Source: an uncultured Spirochaetia bacterium (GTDB taxonomy: Bacteria > Spirochaetota > Brachyspiria > Brachyspirales > Brachyspiraceae). Taken from it: DNA of 46,293 bases. A model generated the notes under the pieces. It did no database searches. It saw only the letters and a list, made by a program, of their open reading frames with translations, and was not told the origin of the DNA. Of this stretch, positions 7,754 through 16,717 are shown piece after piece; the stretch's first letter is position 1; each line of letters begins with the position of its first letter. The DNA is taken from NCBI GenBank assembly GCA_947040495.1, contig CAMRBQ010000012.1:1-46293 (forward strand), read 5' to 3'. The position numbers were made by a program, and so were the translations under genes.

Positions 7754-8677
7754 ATGTATAGAATTATATTTATATCAGGTGCCACGGCATCAGGTAAAAG
7801 CGAGTTTGTCCATGCTTTAATAGACAAATATTTCCCCAATGCTTCCATATTATCAGTAGATTCTATGCAAGTATATAAAATGCTTTGTATTGGGACAGCC
7901 AAGCCCAAAGAAGAGATAAAAAATAAATATAATTATAATATAATCGATTGTATTGATCCAAAGCTAAATTTTACAGTGAATGATTATTTAGATATTTGTG
8001 CATCTGTAATACCAAAAATGTCTAATCCTATATTTGCTGTAGGTGGTACAGGGTTTTATTCTTCCGCACTGAAATATGGGCTTTTTAAAGAATCTGATGA
8101 CAATGGTATCGTTAGAAAAAAATTATATGATGATTATGAACAACATGGGCATAGTTATATGGTTGATATATTAAAAAACATTGATATCGACTCATATAAT
8201 ACTATTGATACACAAAATATAAGGCGTGTAATTCGAGCCATTGAGGTATACTATAAAACGGGCAAAAAATTTTCAGAGATGAAAAATGAAAGACAACCTA
8301 TTATGCCTATAAAATATTTAGATTATGCTATAGATAAAGATAGAAATATTTTATACGATGATATAAATGCCCGTGTTATCAATATGTTTGAAAATGGTTT
8401 GCTTGAAGAAGTTAGAAGTATAATTGATTATGGAGTTAATATAAAAAATACTTCGATGCAAGGGATAGGGTACAAAGAATGTTATGAATATCTTGTCAAT
8501 AAAACTATTAGTTATGATAGGCTTATTTATAATGTACAGATAAATACTAGGCATTTTGCAAAAAGACAATTGACTTGGTTTCGAAGAGAGAAACCTAATT
8601 GGACAAATGTAAATGATAATAGTGCTATTGAAAATATGGTTATGGAGGTCAAAGCGTTTTGCAATATAATGAATTAA
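7754..8677 (+). CDS. miaA: tRNA dimethylallyltransferase MiaA
   Basis: This 307-residue cytoplasmic enzyme transfers a dimethylallyl group to N6 of adenosine 37 in tRNAs reading UNN codons. The P-loop is GATASGKS at residues 9-16. Other family hallmarks are SVDSMQVYK, GTAKP, VGGTGFY, RRVIRAIEVY and, near the C-terminus, RHFAKRQLTWFRRE. Length is normal for the family. No strong ribosome site precedes the ATG. It overlaps the next gene by 19 bases, so the two are probably co-transcribed from the promoter at 7597-7624. Confidence 0.96.
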   Translation: MYRIIFISGATASGKSEFVHALIDKYFPNASILSVDSMQVYKMLCIGTAKPKEEIKNKYNYNIIDCIDPKLNFTVNDYLDICASVIPKMSNPIFAVGGTGFYSSALKYGLFKESDDNGIVRKKLYDDYEQHGHSYMVDILKNIDIDSYNTIDTQNIRRVIRAIEVYYKTGKKFSEMKNERQPIMPIKYLDYAIDKDRNILYDDINARVINMFENGLLEEVRSIIDYGVNIKNTSMQGIGYKECYEYLVNKTISYDRLIYNVQINTRHFAKRQLTWFRREKPNWTNVNDNSAIENMVMEVKAFCNIMN

Positions 8678-9156
8678 AAATATTGGCTGAAAAATTAGTT
8701 GATATGCTTATTAAAAAAAATTATACTATAACAGCAGCCGAATCATGTACAGGAGGTTTGTTTGCTTCGTATATCACATCTGTCGCGGGCTCATCAGAAT
8801 GTTTTAAAGGCTCTTTTGTTACATATTCAAATGAAATGAAAATGAAAATGATTAATGTTAGTAGTAATATGCTTCAAAAACATGGTGCTGTGAGTAGTGA
8901 ATGTGTGACTGAAATGTGTAGAGGGGCAATGCTACAAACATCTTCAGATATATCTATCGCTATAAGTGGTATAGCGGGGCCTTCTGGTGCCACGCCTAAT
9001 AAGCCTGTTGGTACTGTCTATATAGCTGTTCTCTATAAAGCACATTTGATAAAAGTTGGGCATTATATATTTGAAGGTAACAGAGATGATGTGAGAAACT
9101 ACTCTGTCAAGGAAGCATTATCAAGCGTTATTAAATTGTTAGAAAAAGAGTTTTAA
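8659..9156 (+). CDS. CinA C-terminal domain protein (nicotinamide-nucleotide amidase type)
   Basis: This 165-residue protein consists only of the CinA C-terminal domain. In PncC enzymes this domain deamidates nicotinamide mononucleotide, recycling NAD. Recognisable motifs are AAESCTGGLFASYIT with the family Ser/Cys-containing active-site loop, GSFVTYSNEMK, VSSECVTEM and AISGIAGPSGATPNKPVGTVYIA. The start is TTG at 8659. GGAGG lies nine bases upstream and no in-frame ATG is available there. It overlaps the end of miaA by 19 bases, indicating translational coupling. The N-terminal CinA domain is absent, as in stand-alone PncC. Confidence 0.9.
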   Translation: MQYNELKILAEKLVDMLIKKNYTITAAESCTGGLFASYITSVAGSSECFKGSFVTYSNEMKMKMINVSSNMLQKHGAVSSECVTEMCRGAMLQTSSDISIAISGIAGPSGATPNKPVGTVYIAVLYKAHLIKVGHYIFEGNRDDVRNYSVKEALSSVIKLLEKEF

Positions 9157-9177
9157 AATATTGTTTTACTTATTATA

Positions 9178-9711
9178 TTAAAAGTCAATTTTTGTTCCAA
9201 ATTTATTATAGTGTATTTTCTCTATTTCATATCTAGTTTTTGCCATTCTTGGTGGCTTAGAAGAGTATCCTAATGTAATGATACAGAATGGTTTTATATG
9301 TGATGGCATTGAAAACATATCTGAAATTTTAGTCATGAGTTCTTCATATGGTGCAACGCCGAGCCAGCAAGAGCCAATACCTATAGATTCAGATGCGAGT
9401 AGTATATTTTGAGTTGCAGCTGCACAGTTTTGAATCCACCAGCATCCATCTTTGTCTATATCTAAATTTCCACATACGATTATCGCATGAGAGCATTCTA
9501 GTATCATATTTGAATATGGATGTATTTTATTTATTTCTGTAAATATATTTTTATCATCGATTACAATAAATTCCCATGATTTTATATTTTTTGCACTAGG
9601 GGCATGCATACCACTATTTATAATATATTCAATTTTTGCTTTTTCTATTTTTTTATTTGTGTAGTTTCTTACACTTCTTCTTGTGAAAAAAACATCTTTT
9701 TCTATATTCAC
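9178..9711 (-). CDS. Nitroreductase-family flavoprotein
   Basis: This 177-residue protein matches the FMN-dependent nitroreductase fold. It has RRSVRNYTNKKI at residues 11-22 (phosphate and FMN contacts), MHAPSAKNIKSWEF, an internal QNCAAATQNILLASESIGIGSCWLG segment, and a C-terminal ITLGYSSKPP motif. Such proteins reduce nitro compounds or quinones with NAD(P)H. The physiological substrate is not evident. It is the last of a close minus-strand run beginning at 17974, 28 bases after the GGDEF gene, and is convergent with the cinA-like gene. Confidence 0.88.
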   Translation of the reverse strand: MNIEKDVFFTRRSVRNYTNKKIEKAKIEYIINSGMHAPSAKNIKSWEFIVIDDKNIFTEINKIHPYSNMILECSHAIIVCGNLDIDKDGCWWIQNCAAATQNILLASESIGIGSCWLGVAPYEELMTKISDMFSMPSHIKPFCIITLGYSSKPPRMAKTRYEIEKIHYNKFGTKIDF

Positions 9712-9739
9712 TTGTTATATCCTTATAAATAAATATAAA

Positions 9740-11098
9740 TTATTTATTGTATTTTGGTGGTTTTACATTATGTTCTTCACACCATTTTGTTAGGTATTCT
9801 AGGTATTCTTTATGTGATTGATTTTTGTTTTTATACATGTCTTCGTCTGCTTCAAGGAATAATTTTTCTGTATTTTCAAGTTCATGTTCTGCAACATAAA
9901 ATCCCTTTGTTAGAGAGATAGGTACATCATCGGTATTTCTTTTATTAATGCTATCTACACATTCTTTAATTCTCTCTACCAAGTGAGACACTACATTTGA
10001 AGGTGTTTTTGGTAATAGTATAGCAAATTCATCGCCACCTATTCTTGCGACAATATCGCTTTCTCTAAACACACTTTTTAATATATCAGCGACTTTTTTA
10101 AGTTCTTCATCGCCTTTCATATGTCCAAATGTATCATTTATAAATTTTAAATAATCTATATCCAATACTATAAATGCAAGTGGATAGTATTTTTTCTTTG
10201 AATAAGTATTTATCATACTTAGTAAATGTCTTCTATTGTATATGTCAGTTAAAGCGTCTGTTGTACTTTCTACTTTTGATGCTTTATAATGTATATAGAA
10301 ACCAATAAATACTATAAAAAATATTATATTCAATATAGCAAATGCTATTATAATCATTAAAAATGAAGTATCAGATTCGGAATTGGCAACATTTCTATAA
10401 CATACATATTTATAGTTATAGGCACTACTATCTATAGAATAAAACTTACAATTTGTACCATTATTTTTTTGTATATAGGTATTTGTTATAATAGAAAAAT
10501 CATCTAGAGATTTATGAAAGGCTAGTATATCGTTGTTCTCATAGACAATAAAAGTATTAACATTTTCATCTTTTTCTAAATCATTTAATCTACTGAAAAA
10601 TTTAGTTGTATATGACATATGAAATATAGCAACTAATATTTTATTTGTTTCTTTTATCGATTTTGTTACAATTATTACAGGGAAATCGTTGTCATCATTT
10701 TTATAAAAAAATATGGATTCATCCTTGCCATCATTAATATTTGGCCCAATATTTTTTATGTCAATATATGTTTGACTATTGCTATTTATAGAAGATTCAT
10801 CATATATATATATATCTAATAGATTGAATGCATCCAAATCTATTTTATTTATATCTAGATTGTTGTTTATAAAATCTTTATATAAATTATTAAATATCCT
10901 ATCTGCCGAGTATATCGTATGGTCTATAGTAGATATTTTATTATGTAATAGATTATTGGTGTATTTTTCTTTTAATTTATTTGTCTCTTTTTTATAAAAA
11001 TAAAATGATAAAAGTAAATTGGCAAATATAAAAAATAAAACAAAAACACTTAGACATACCAAAAATCTTGTTACCGGCATCTTTTGTTGTAGTCTCAT
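9740..11098 (-). CDS. Membrane-bound diguanylate cyclase (GGDEF)
   Basis: This 452-residue protein makes c-di-GMP from two GTP. Residues about 13-35 form one membrane helix, residues 36-245 a probable extracytoplasmic sensor, and residues about 246-270 a second helix. A C-terminal GGDEF domain follows. The active-site loop is intact at 354-358. An Asp-rich metal site lies in VLDIDYLKFIND near 313. An RESD sequence at 345-348 is placed correctly for the product-inhibition I-site. The input ligand is unknown because the sensor matches no obvious family. The stop of the GlpD-like gene lies 48 bases upstream. Confidence 0.92.
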   Translation of the reverse strand: MRLQQKMPVTRFLVCLSVFVLFFIFANLLLSFYFYKKETNKLKEKYTNNLLHNKISTIDHTIYSADRIFNNLYKDFINNNLDINKIDLDAFNLLDIYIYDESSINSNSQTYIDIKNIGPNINDGKDESIFFYKNDDNDFPVIIVTKSIKETNKILVAIFHMSYTTKFFSRLNDLEKDENVNTFIVYENNDILAFHKSLDDFSIITNTYIQKNNGTNCKFYSIDSSAYNYKYVCYRNVANSESDTSFLMIIIAFAILNIIFFIVFIGFYIHYKASKVESTTDALTDIYNRRHLLSMINTYSKKKYYPLAFIVLDIDYLKFINDTFGHMKGDEELKKVADILKSVFRESDIVARIGGDEFAILLPKTPSNVVSHLVERIKECVDSINKRNTDDVPISLTKGFYVAEHELENTEKLFLEADEDMYKNKNQSHKEYLEYLTKWCEEHNVKPPKYNK

Positions 11099-11146
11099 AC
11101 TATCTCCATAATATTCAAGAAATTTACAGTATACACTATATTCGTT

Positions 11147-12709
11147 TTAAAATAAAGATACTCTTAATTTCTTAATTTCATTAGTGTATTTTCTTATCTC
11201 ATTTTTTTTATCACTGTCTGTCCACGAGAGAATTTTTGCCATCTCTTCTGCAATATATTTAGCTAATACAATACCAAATTCATTTTCTGTAATTATGAAA
11301 TTAAATCTTCTTATCATCATATCCTCTAATGTATAAGCATCTTCATATTTTACAAAATAATGTATAAGGGCTAGTGGTATTCTTTCATCTATATCTATTG
11401 ATTTGCTTAATTTACTATCATTTGTAATTATTTCATTTATCCTATCTAGGATATTAGCGTACCCATAGTAAAATAGTATAAATGTCAAAGCCTTTTGAGA
11501 AATAGTTATATTTTGTTTGTTTATAGTATTTAGATTTGTGTCAAATAACTTTATATTATATTTCATTTTTGCTTTTTTTGTTATTTTTTCTATAACATTG
11601 TCTGCTATATGCATGGATAAAGTAATACTGCCTCCTTCTACTGATATATAGTTATAATTTCTATGTTCTCTTACTACAAATAATAAATTATTATATGAAT
11701 ACAGTGCAGCCTCTGTGATTATGATATCACTCTTTTCTATAGGAATATTAAAATGTCTATTGTATATATCTAGCATATAGTCGACCCCCGAGCTTGAAGC
11801 ATATACGCAATTATCATTACCATAATGCTTTCTATCACTAGTGCTAATCATAGCTATATTTGATTTATATGGTAAAACAGATATTTTATAGCCCATTTTT
11901 TTATCAAGTACAAGTATAGCACAATTTGCTTGGACTTTGCTTTGATCTACATATATATTCACACCTTTTATAAAATCTATCTCACTTTTAGGCATTTTGT
12001 TTTTTAACATATTATTTATATTGTTTATATTATGACCTGTGGCATTGACAATATATTTTGATTTTATTTTATATTCTTTATTTTTGAGTGTATCAAGGGC
12101 TATAATTTTATCAATTTTTTTTGGGCATTCATCGAAGGCGAGCACTCTCATATGATTTAATATATCTGCTGACATATTTTTTGCCCCATATATTGCCTCA
12201 AATGTATATCTTATATCGTTTATACTATATTCATAATATTCAAGAGAGCCCTCGATGATTTTTGAATTAAATGTAGGGATAAGTTTTTCTGTATGTTTTG
12301 CCCCATGAAATCTTGGTAGATGTGCACTTGAAAATAATCCAAGTGTTTCATAAACCATATTTCTTATGTTATGATGAAAGAACATAGAAGAGTTTTCATA
12401 TATAGGAGATATTACAGGCATAGGGGCTGCATTTATCATCTTCGATATTTTTTTTCTTTCTCTAAGCGAACGTGCAATTTCACTCATGTTTTTTGATGTT
12501 ATATTGTACATGCCAGCCCTTAGCATTTTTGTACTTTTTGAAGAAGCACCAGAAGCATAGTCATCTTTCTCAAGTAGGAGACACTTTAATCCATTAAGGC
12601 TTGCTTTATATGCGATACAGGCACCAATTGCACCACCACCTATTATAGTGATGTCATATTCTTTTTTGCCCATTTCAGATAATATATCGTCCCTTGTTTT
12701 TATGTGCAA
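11147..12709 (-). CDS. FAD-dependent glycerol-3-phosphate dehydrogenase-like protein
   Basis: This 520-residue flavoenzyme resembles GlpA/GlpD. It has a dinucleotide fold TIIGGGAIGA at residues 21-30, LLEKDDYASGASSKSTK from 45, and YIVNATG before the substrate domain. GlpD enzymes oxidise glycerol 3-phosphate to dihydroxyacetone phosphate at the membrane. The usual HGGLRYL stretch after the FAD motif reads RAGMYNI here, so substrate or activity may have changed. The start is TTG, chosen because AGGGG lies six bases upstream and precedes the conserved N-terminus. It sits 61 bases after the DUF5107 gene in the sugar-uptake run. Confidence 0.8.
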   Translation of the reverse strand: MHIKTRDDILSEMGKKEYDITIIGGGAIGACIAYKASLNGLKCLLLEKDDYASGASSKSTKMLRAGMYNITSKNMSEIARSLRERKKISKMINAAPMPVISPIYENSSMFFHHNIRNMVYETLGLFSSAHLPRFHGAKHTEKLIPTFNSKIIEGSLEYYEYSINDIRYTFEAIYGAKNMSADILNHMRVLAFDECPKKIDKIIALDTLKNKEYKIKSKYIVNATGHNINNINNMLKNKMPKSEIDFIKGVNIYVDQSKVQANCAILVLDKKMGYKISVLPYKSNIAMISTSDRKHYGNDNCVYASSSGVDYMLDIYNRHFNIPIEKSDIIITEAALYSYNNLLFVVREHRNYNYISVEGGSITLSMHIADNVIEKITKKAKMKYNIKLFDTNLNTINKQNITISQKALTFILFYYGYANILDRINEIITNDSKLSKSIDIDERIPLALIHYFVKYEDAYTLEDMMIRRFNFIITENEFGIVLAKYIAEEMAKILSWTDSDKKNEIRKYTNEIKKLRVSLF

Positions 12710-12770
12710 AACATACCCCTAATATTATACATAATTAAATGTTATTTTCAGATAATATCTCTTATATACT

Positions 12771-14822
12771 CTATCTAAAAACCATCCTAAAATCAAGGTT
12801 CTCGGGTGGCAGCATTTCTAGTCGGACCTTTTGTAAAAGGCTTCCATTATATTCTATATTTTCATTTTTTGCTTTCATTTTTGCCTGATATATAAAATAA
12901 ATATCGAGCAGATGATTTTCTCCCTCTCTTATACTTATCTGCTCTCTCTCTAGTATAGGCAGGAGTTTTTCATAATCACTTTTTTCAAGATATGCATAGG
13001 CACAATATGAAACAGCTTTCTCACTTTTCTGTTTATCATTTATAATATTTTCATATATGTTTATAACATCATCATATTTTTTTGCTTTTAATAATAATTC
13101 AAAATATTCTTCGATGAATGCCTGATCCATACTAGAGTTATAATATTCAAATGCTTTTTTCATATAATCTAGGGCGGTATTTATATCGTTTTTGTTTCTA
13201 TATAAAACTGATAGGTTTCTGTATACGATAGCTGAAGGCTTTATAGATATAGATTCTTGCCATGACTTGAGAGCCTTATCTTCTTCAAATCTCTCATAAT
13301 ACATAACACCCAAATGTAGCTGACTTGTGGCATTAATGTTATCTTTATTTTTAATGCTATTTTCTAATATGCGTTCAAAATTTATGTCTGTCATCCATGA
13401 TAAAGGAATTTCGTCTGAGCCAAGTTCATTGATATAGCCTTCATTGAATAAATTAATCCAAGGAAGGCATTTTGTATCTATAGATGAAATAGGGAATACC
13501 ATACTGTCTTTAAAAGGGAGAGGTTTTTCATTTTCATTTTCTTTTCTTATATTTTCTAATGAGCCCCATCCGCTACCAACAGATATTATTTCAGATACAC
13601 TACTTTCAGATTCTTTTTTAAATATAGGCAAAAGGTTATCCAAATGGCTTTCATCAATATTTTTATCCACAATATTTTCTACATACTCTCTAGATTTTTG
13701 ATAGCTTTTGTCAAATACTTTTTCGATATCTTTATCAATATTGTCAAATGTAAATGCTTGTATAAAATCTATTATGCTGTTAGCTTCTATATCAAATCCA
13801 TTTACTTGTGTGGGGGCTAAGCCTGCCTGTACTTCCACATATTCGCCCGCATCATCGGTGGAGAGGAATTTTTGCCATTTATTACCCCCACGTAGATTTC
13901 CCCAACAAAACATTTTTTTAAATCTTATTGCATTTGTGGAGCGTTCGATAAACATATAACCATCATCATATGATGCCACTTCCCATGGGCTAATAACGTC
14001 CTTTTTATTTTGGAAAAAATATTCACTAGAATATGGGAAATTTAGAGGATAACTTGGGTCTTCTAATCCGGGGATTTCAGTTGCTTTGCAAGCACCAAAT
14101 TTTTTATCCGCTTTAGTACCAACAGATTCAGGGTATATGTACATGATATCATCTGTCGATGAAAACACCCTAAGATTTTTTTCTTGGCGTACAGCAATAT
14201 TTGTCCACCAATATGTAGATTTACTGTAATCGTCATTATTTATAATTTTGACATAGGCATATAGGTTTTTTGAATTTTTAGGGAGTCTAAAATCTATTTG
14301 ATAATATACTCTCTTTGTCCTTTCAAATTCATACATCCTAAGAAAATATTGCCCATCTTTGTCTTTTACTTTTGCAAAATACATAGGCTCGCATGTTTGT
14401 AATGAATGCCCATATTGACTAACATTCCACTCAATACCTCCCGAAAACCAAGCATTCCTTGTAGAAAGGTTCGCCATTTGAAGTACAGGGTTTGTAAATA
14501 AAAGTTCTTTACCTGTTTTTATATCTGTAAGTGAATAAAGCCTGCCACCATATTCGCATAAAAATATAGCTCTTAGATTTTCATTTTCAATGACTATAGT
14601 TTTTAATTCTGTAGTTTTTTTATTTCTAGTATATCTATCTTGTATATTATATGGCAATACTCTTAGTCCAATTTCATATCCCATCTTTTCCATATTCTCT
14701 TCGCTCAAACTGCCATCGCTTACAACGGGCTGATCTTTTTTCCAATCTCTAAAAACAGGAAGAGGGTTAGAGCCATCTATTAATGCCCCAGGTAATGTAA
14801 GTGTACTCAGAAAGATATTCAT
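12771..14822 (-). CDS. DUF5107 domain protein with C-terminal TPR repeats
   Basis: This 683-residue protein is assigned to the DUF5107 type from its N-terminal half. There LKTIVIENENLRAIFLCEYGGRLYSL, GGIEWN, YWWTNIAV and WGNLRGGNKWQKFLS recall galactose-mutarotase-like beta-sandwich folds. Residues about 495-660 form TPR-like helical repeats (HLGVMYYERFEEDKALKSW, VYRNLSVLYRNKNDINTALDYM). No signal peptide is clear, so it probably acts in the cytoplasm. Family members are commonly linked to sugar ABC operons. Here it directly follows two permeases, and a role in binding or converting the imported sugar is likely but unproven. It is shorter than the roughly 1000-residue relatives. Confidence 0.78.
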   Translation of the reverse strand: MNIFLSTLTLPGALIDGSNPLPVFRDWKKDQPVVSDGSLSEENMEKMGYEIGLRVLPYNIQDRYTRNKKTTELKTIVIENENLRAIFLCEYGGRLYSLTDIKTGKELLFTNPVLQMANLSTRNAWFSGGIEWNVSQYGHSLQTCEPMYFAKVKDKDGQYFLRMYEFERTKRVYYQIDFRLPKNSKNLYAYVKIINNDDYSKSTYWWTNIAVRQEKNLRVFSSTDDIMYIYPESVGTKADKKFGACKATEIPGLEDPSYPLNFPYSSEYFFQNKKDVISPWEVASYDDGYMFIERSTNAIRFKKMFCWGNLRGGNKWQKFLSTDDAGEYVEVQAGLAPTQVNGFDIEANSIIDFIQAFTFDNIDKDIEKVFDKSYQKSREYVENIVDKNIDESHLDNLLPIFKKESESSVSEIISVGSGWGSLENIRKENENEKPLPFKDSMVFPISSIDTKCLPWINLFNEGYINELGSDEIPLSWMTDINFERILENSIKNKDNINATSQLHLGVMYYERFEEDKALKSWQESISIKPSAIVYRNLSVLYRNKNDINTALDYMKKAFEYYNSSMDQAFIEEYFELLLKAKKYDDVINIYENIINDKQKSEKAVSYCAYAYLEKSDYEKLLPILEREQISIREGENHLLDIYFIYQAKMKAKNENIEYNGSLLQKVRLEMLPPENLDFRMVFR

Positions 14823-14882
14823 TTTAATTTACTCCTGTTAAATTAATATAAAATAAGTTGCATTTATAACAATACTTTTTGT

Positions 14883-15728
14883 TTATCCTTTTATCGCACC
14901 ACCTGTAACATTTGCTATAATCTTTTCGGATAATAATATATATATTACAAATGTTGGCAAAAATACAATAACAACAGCAGCAAACATACCAGCCCAGTCG
15001 CCAGTATAACGCATAGATTGTATCATCGAAAATAATCCCACAGCCACAGGTCTTAAATCGCTTTTATTTGCAAATATCAAAGCCATAAAATATTCATTCC
15101 ATACTGTTATAAAATTAAATATTGTTACTGTGATAATACCTGGTTGTGTAAGTGGAAGTATAACTTTCCAAAATGTTTGAATAGGTGTACATCCATCAAT
15201 TGAAGCTGCCTCTTCAAAAGAAAACGGTATAGTCTTAAAAAATGTTATTAGAAAGAATAAAGTGAATGGTACATTTATCCCAATGTAAAGGATTATCAAA
15301 ACTATTCTAGAGTTAGTTAGATTTAATGATGTAATAAGCCCAAATAATGGCATGATTATCATAATCACTGGTATTCCTAAAGCTGCTATAAAAACCTTTT
15401 GTATGACACCATTAAGTCGAAATGGAAATCTTGCCAAAACATAGGCTGCTGGTGCTGCTACAACTATAATACCTATACATGATGTTACTGTATATATAAT
15501 AGAGTTCAAAAAATATTTTGCCACATTATGCGTTATAAGTGCCTTCACATAATTTTCGGGATGAATGCCGTCTGCAAAAAGATCGTTTTTAAATATATTT
15601 GATGTTGTAGATAAAGATGCTAACATGATCCAACCAATAACAAAAAATGTGAAAAGGCACCACATTGAAACAAGCAAATAGCCGGGGATAAGTCCTATTT
15701 GTTTATAATTAATTTTATTTTTTTGCAT
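14883..15728 (-). CDS. Sugar ABC transporter permease, MalG type (second system)
   Basis: This 281-residue inner-membrane protein has six predicted helices. Its EAA loop is FEEAASIDGCTPIQTFWKVILP, near residues 180-200. The carboxyl end IIANVTGGAIKG is typical of CUT1 permeases of the MalG class. The start at 15728 follows AGGA. It lies 17 bases after its partner permease. It is probably powered by an ATPase encoded elsewhere. Confidence 0.9.
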   Translation of the reverse strand: MQKNKINYKQIGLIPGYLLVSMWCLFTFFVIGWIMLASLSTTSNIFKNDLFADGIHPENYVKALITHNVAKYFLNSIIYTVTSCIGIIVVAAPAAYVLARFPFRLNGVIQKVFIAALGIPVIMIIMPLFGLITSLNLTNSRIVLIILYIGINVPFTLFFLITFFKTIPFSFEEAASIDGCTPIQTFWKVILPLTQPGIITVTIFNFITVWNEYFMALIFANKSDLRPVAVGLFSMIQSMRYTGDWAGMFAAVVIVFLPTFVIYILLSEKIIANVTGGAIKG

Positions 15729-15745
15729 GATAACATTCCTAAAAA

Positions 15746-16657
15746 TTAAAATTCAATTTTTTTGTCTCTAAATATTAAGTTAGTAATTGTAAACGAAGCA
15801 ACAACAATAATTGTAAGTGTAACACCAACAGCTGCTCCATTGCCAACATTTCTATCTATCACAACAGTGCTAGTCCCAAATACCTCCTGATACATGTATA
15901 TCATAGGTGTTACAGTTCCCGGTTCAGGGACAAGTGGTGAGAATAGCTGAGACCAAACAAAAAATCCAACAGCATTAATCGTCCAAAGTATAACATTGGT
16001 TCTCATAATATCTTGAAGTAATGGTAATGTTATTCTAAAAAATTGAGAAAATACATTTGCCCCATCAATAGTCGCCGCCTCATAATAATCTTTAGGTATT
16101 CTTTCTATACCTGCCATAAATATAAGCATAAAATATCCGACCATACCAAATGAATACGCGACTATTAAAGCCATAAATACATTATCAGGGGATGTCCATT
16201 GAGTGGCTGCCAATTTTTCAATACCCAAAAAGTTAAATATCTCTCTCAATATACCATATCTAGTATTATAGACATAGTGTATCCACATGGTAGCCATTGC
16301 AACCGCAGAAACTACATTTGGTAGATATATAACAGAGCGATAAAATGATTTAATCTTTACTCCTGATGTAAGAATTACAGCAAAAAGTAAAGCAAAGAAA
16401 AATATAATTACACCGCCATAAAGCCATATAAAGAATATATTTGATAGCGACTGCAAAAACAGTGGACTTTGAAATAGCCAGATATAATTAGATATACCAA
16501 CAAAACTCCAATTGGCAAATCTATCCGACACTGTTCCCATCTTGTAAAAACTCATAATAACAGTTCTTATAGTCGGGTACAAAAACACCAGAATATAGAA
16601 GGCAATAGCAGGTGCTAAAAAAACTACTATCATAGTTAATCTTCCTTTTTTTAGCAT
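15746..16657 (-). CDS. Sugar ABC transporter permease, MalF type (second system)
   Basis: This 303-residue membrane protein begins MLKKGRLTMIVVFLAPAIAF, a standard CUT1 first helix. Its EAA loop is YEAATIDGANVFSQFFRITLP. The start at 16657 is selected because AGGAGG lies seven bases upstream. The longer frame beginning at 16696 lacks a comparable site. It forms the channel with the 14883-15728 permease and receives substrate from the lipoprotein encoded at 16718-17974. Confidence 0.9.
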   Translation of the reverse strand: MLKKGRLTMIVVFLAPAIAFYILVFLYPTIRTVIMSFYKMGTVSDRFANWSFVGISNYIWLFQSPLFLQSLSNIFFIWLYGGVIIFFFALLFAVILTSGVKIKSFYRSVIYLPNVVSAVAMATMWIHYVYNTRYGILREIFNFLGIEKLAATQWTSPDNVFMALIVAYSFGMVGYFMLIFMAGIERIPKDYYEAATIDGANVFSQFFRITLPLLQDIMRTNVILWTINAVGFFVWSQLFSPLVPEPGTVTPMIYMYQEVFGTSTVVIDRNVGNGAAVGVTLTIIVVASFTITNLIFRDKKIEF

Positions 16658-16717
16658 AGCCAGCCTCCTAGTAATTACTTTATTTACCACTATCAAATAT
16701 ATTTATAAAATAAAATA

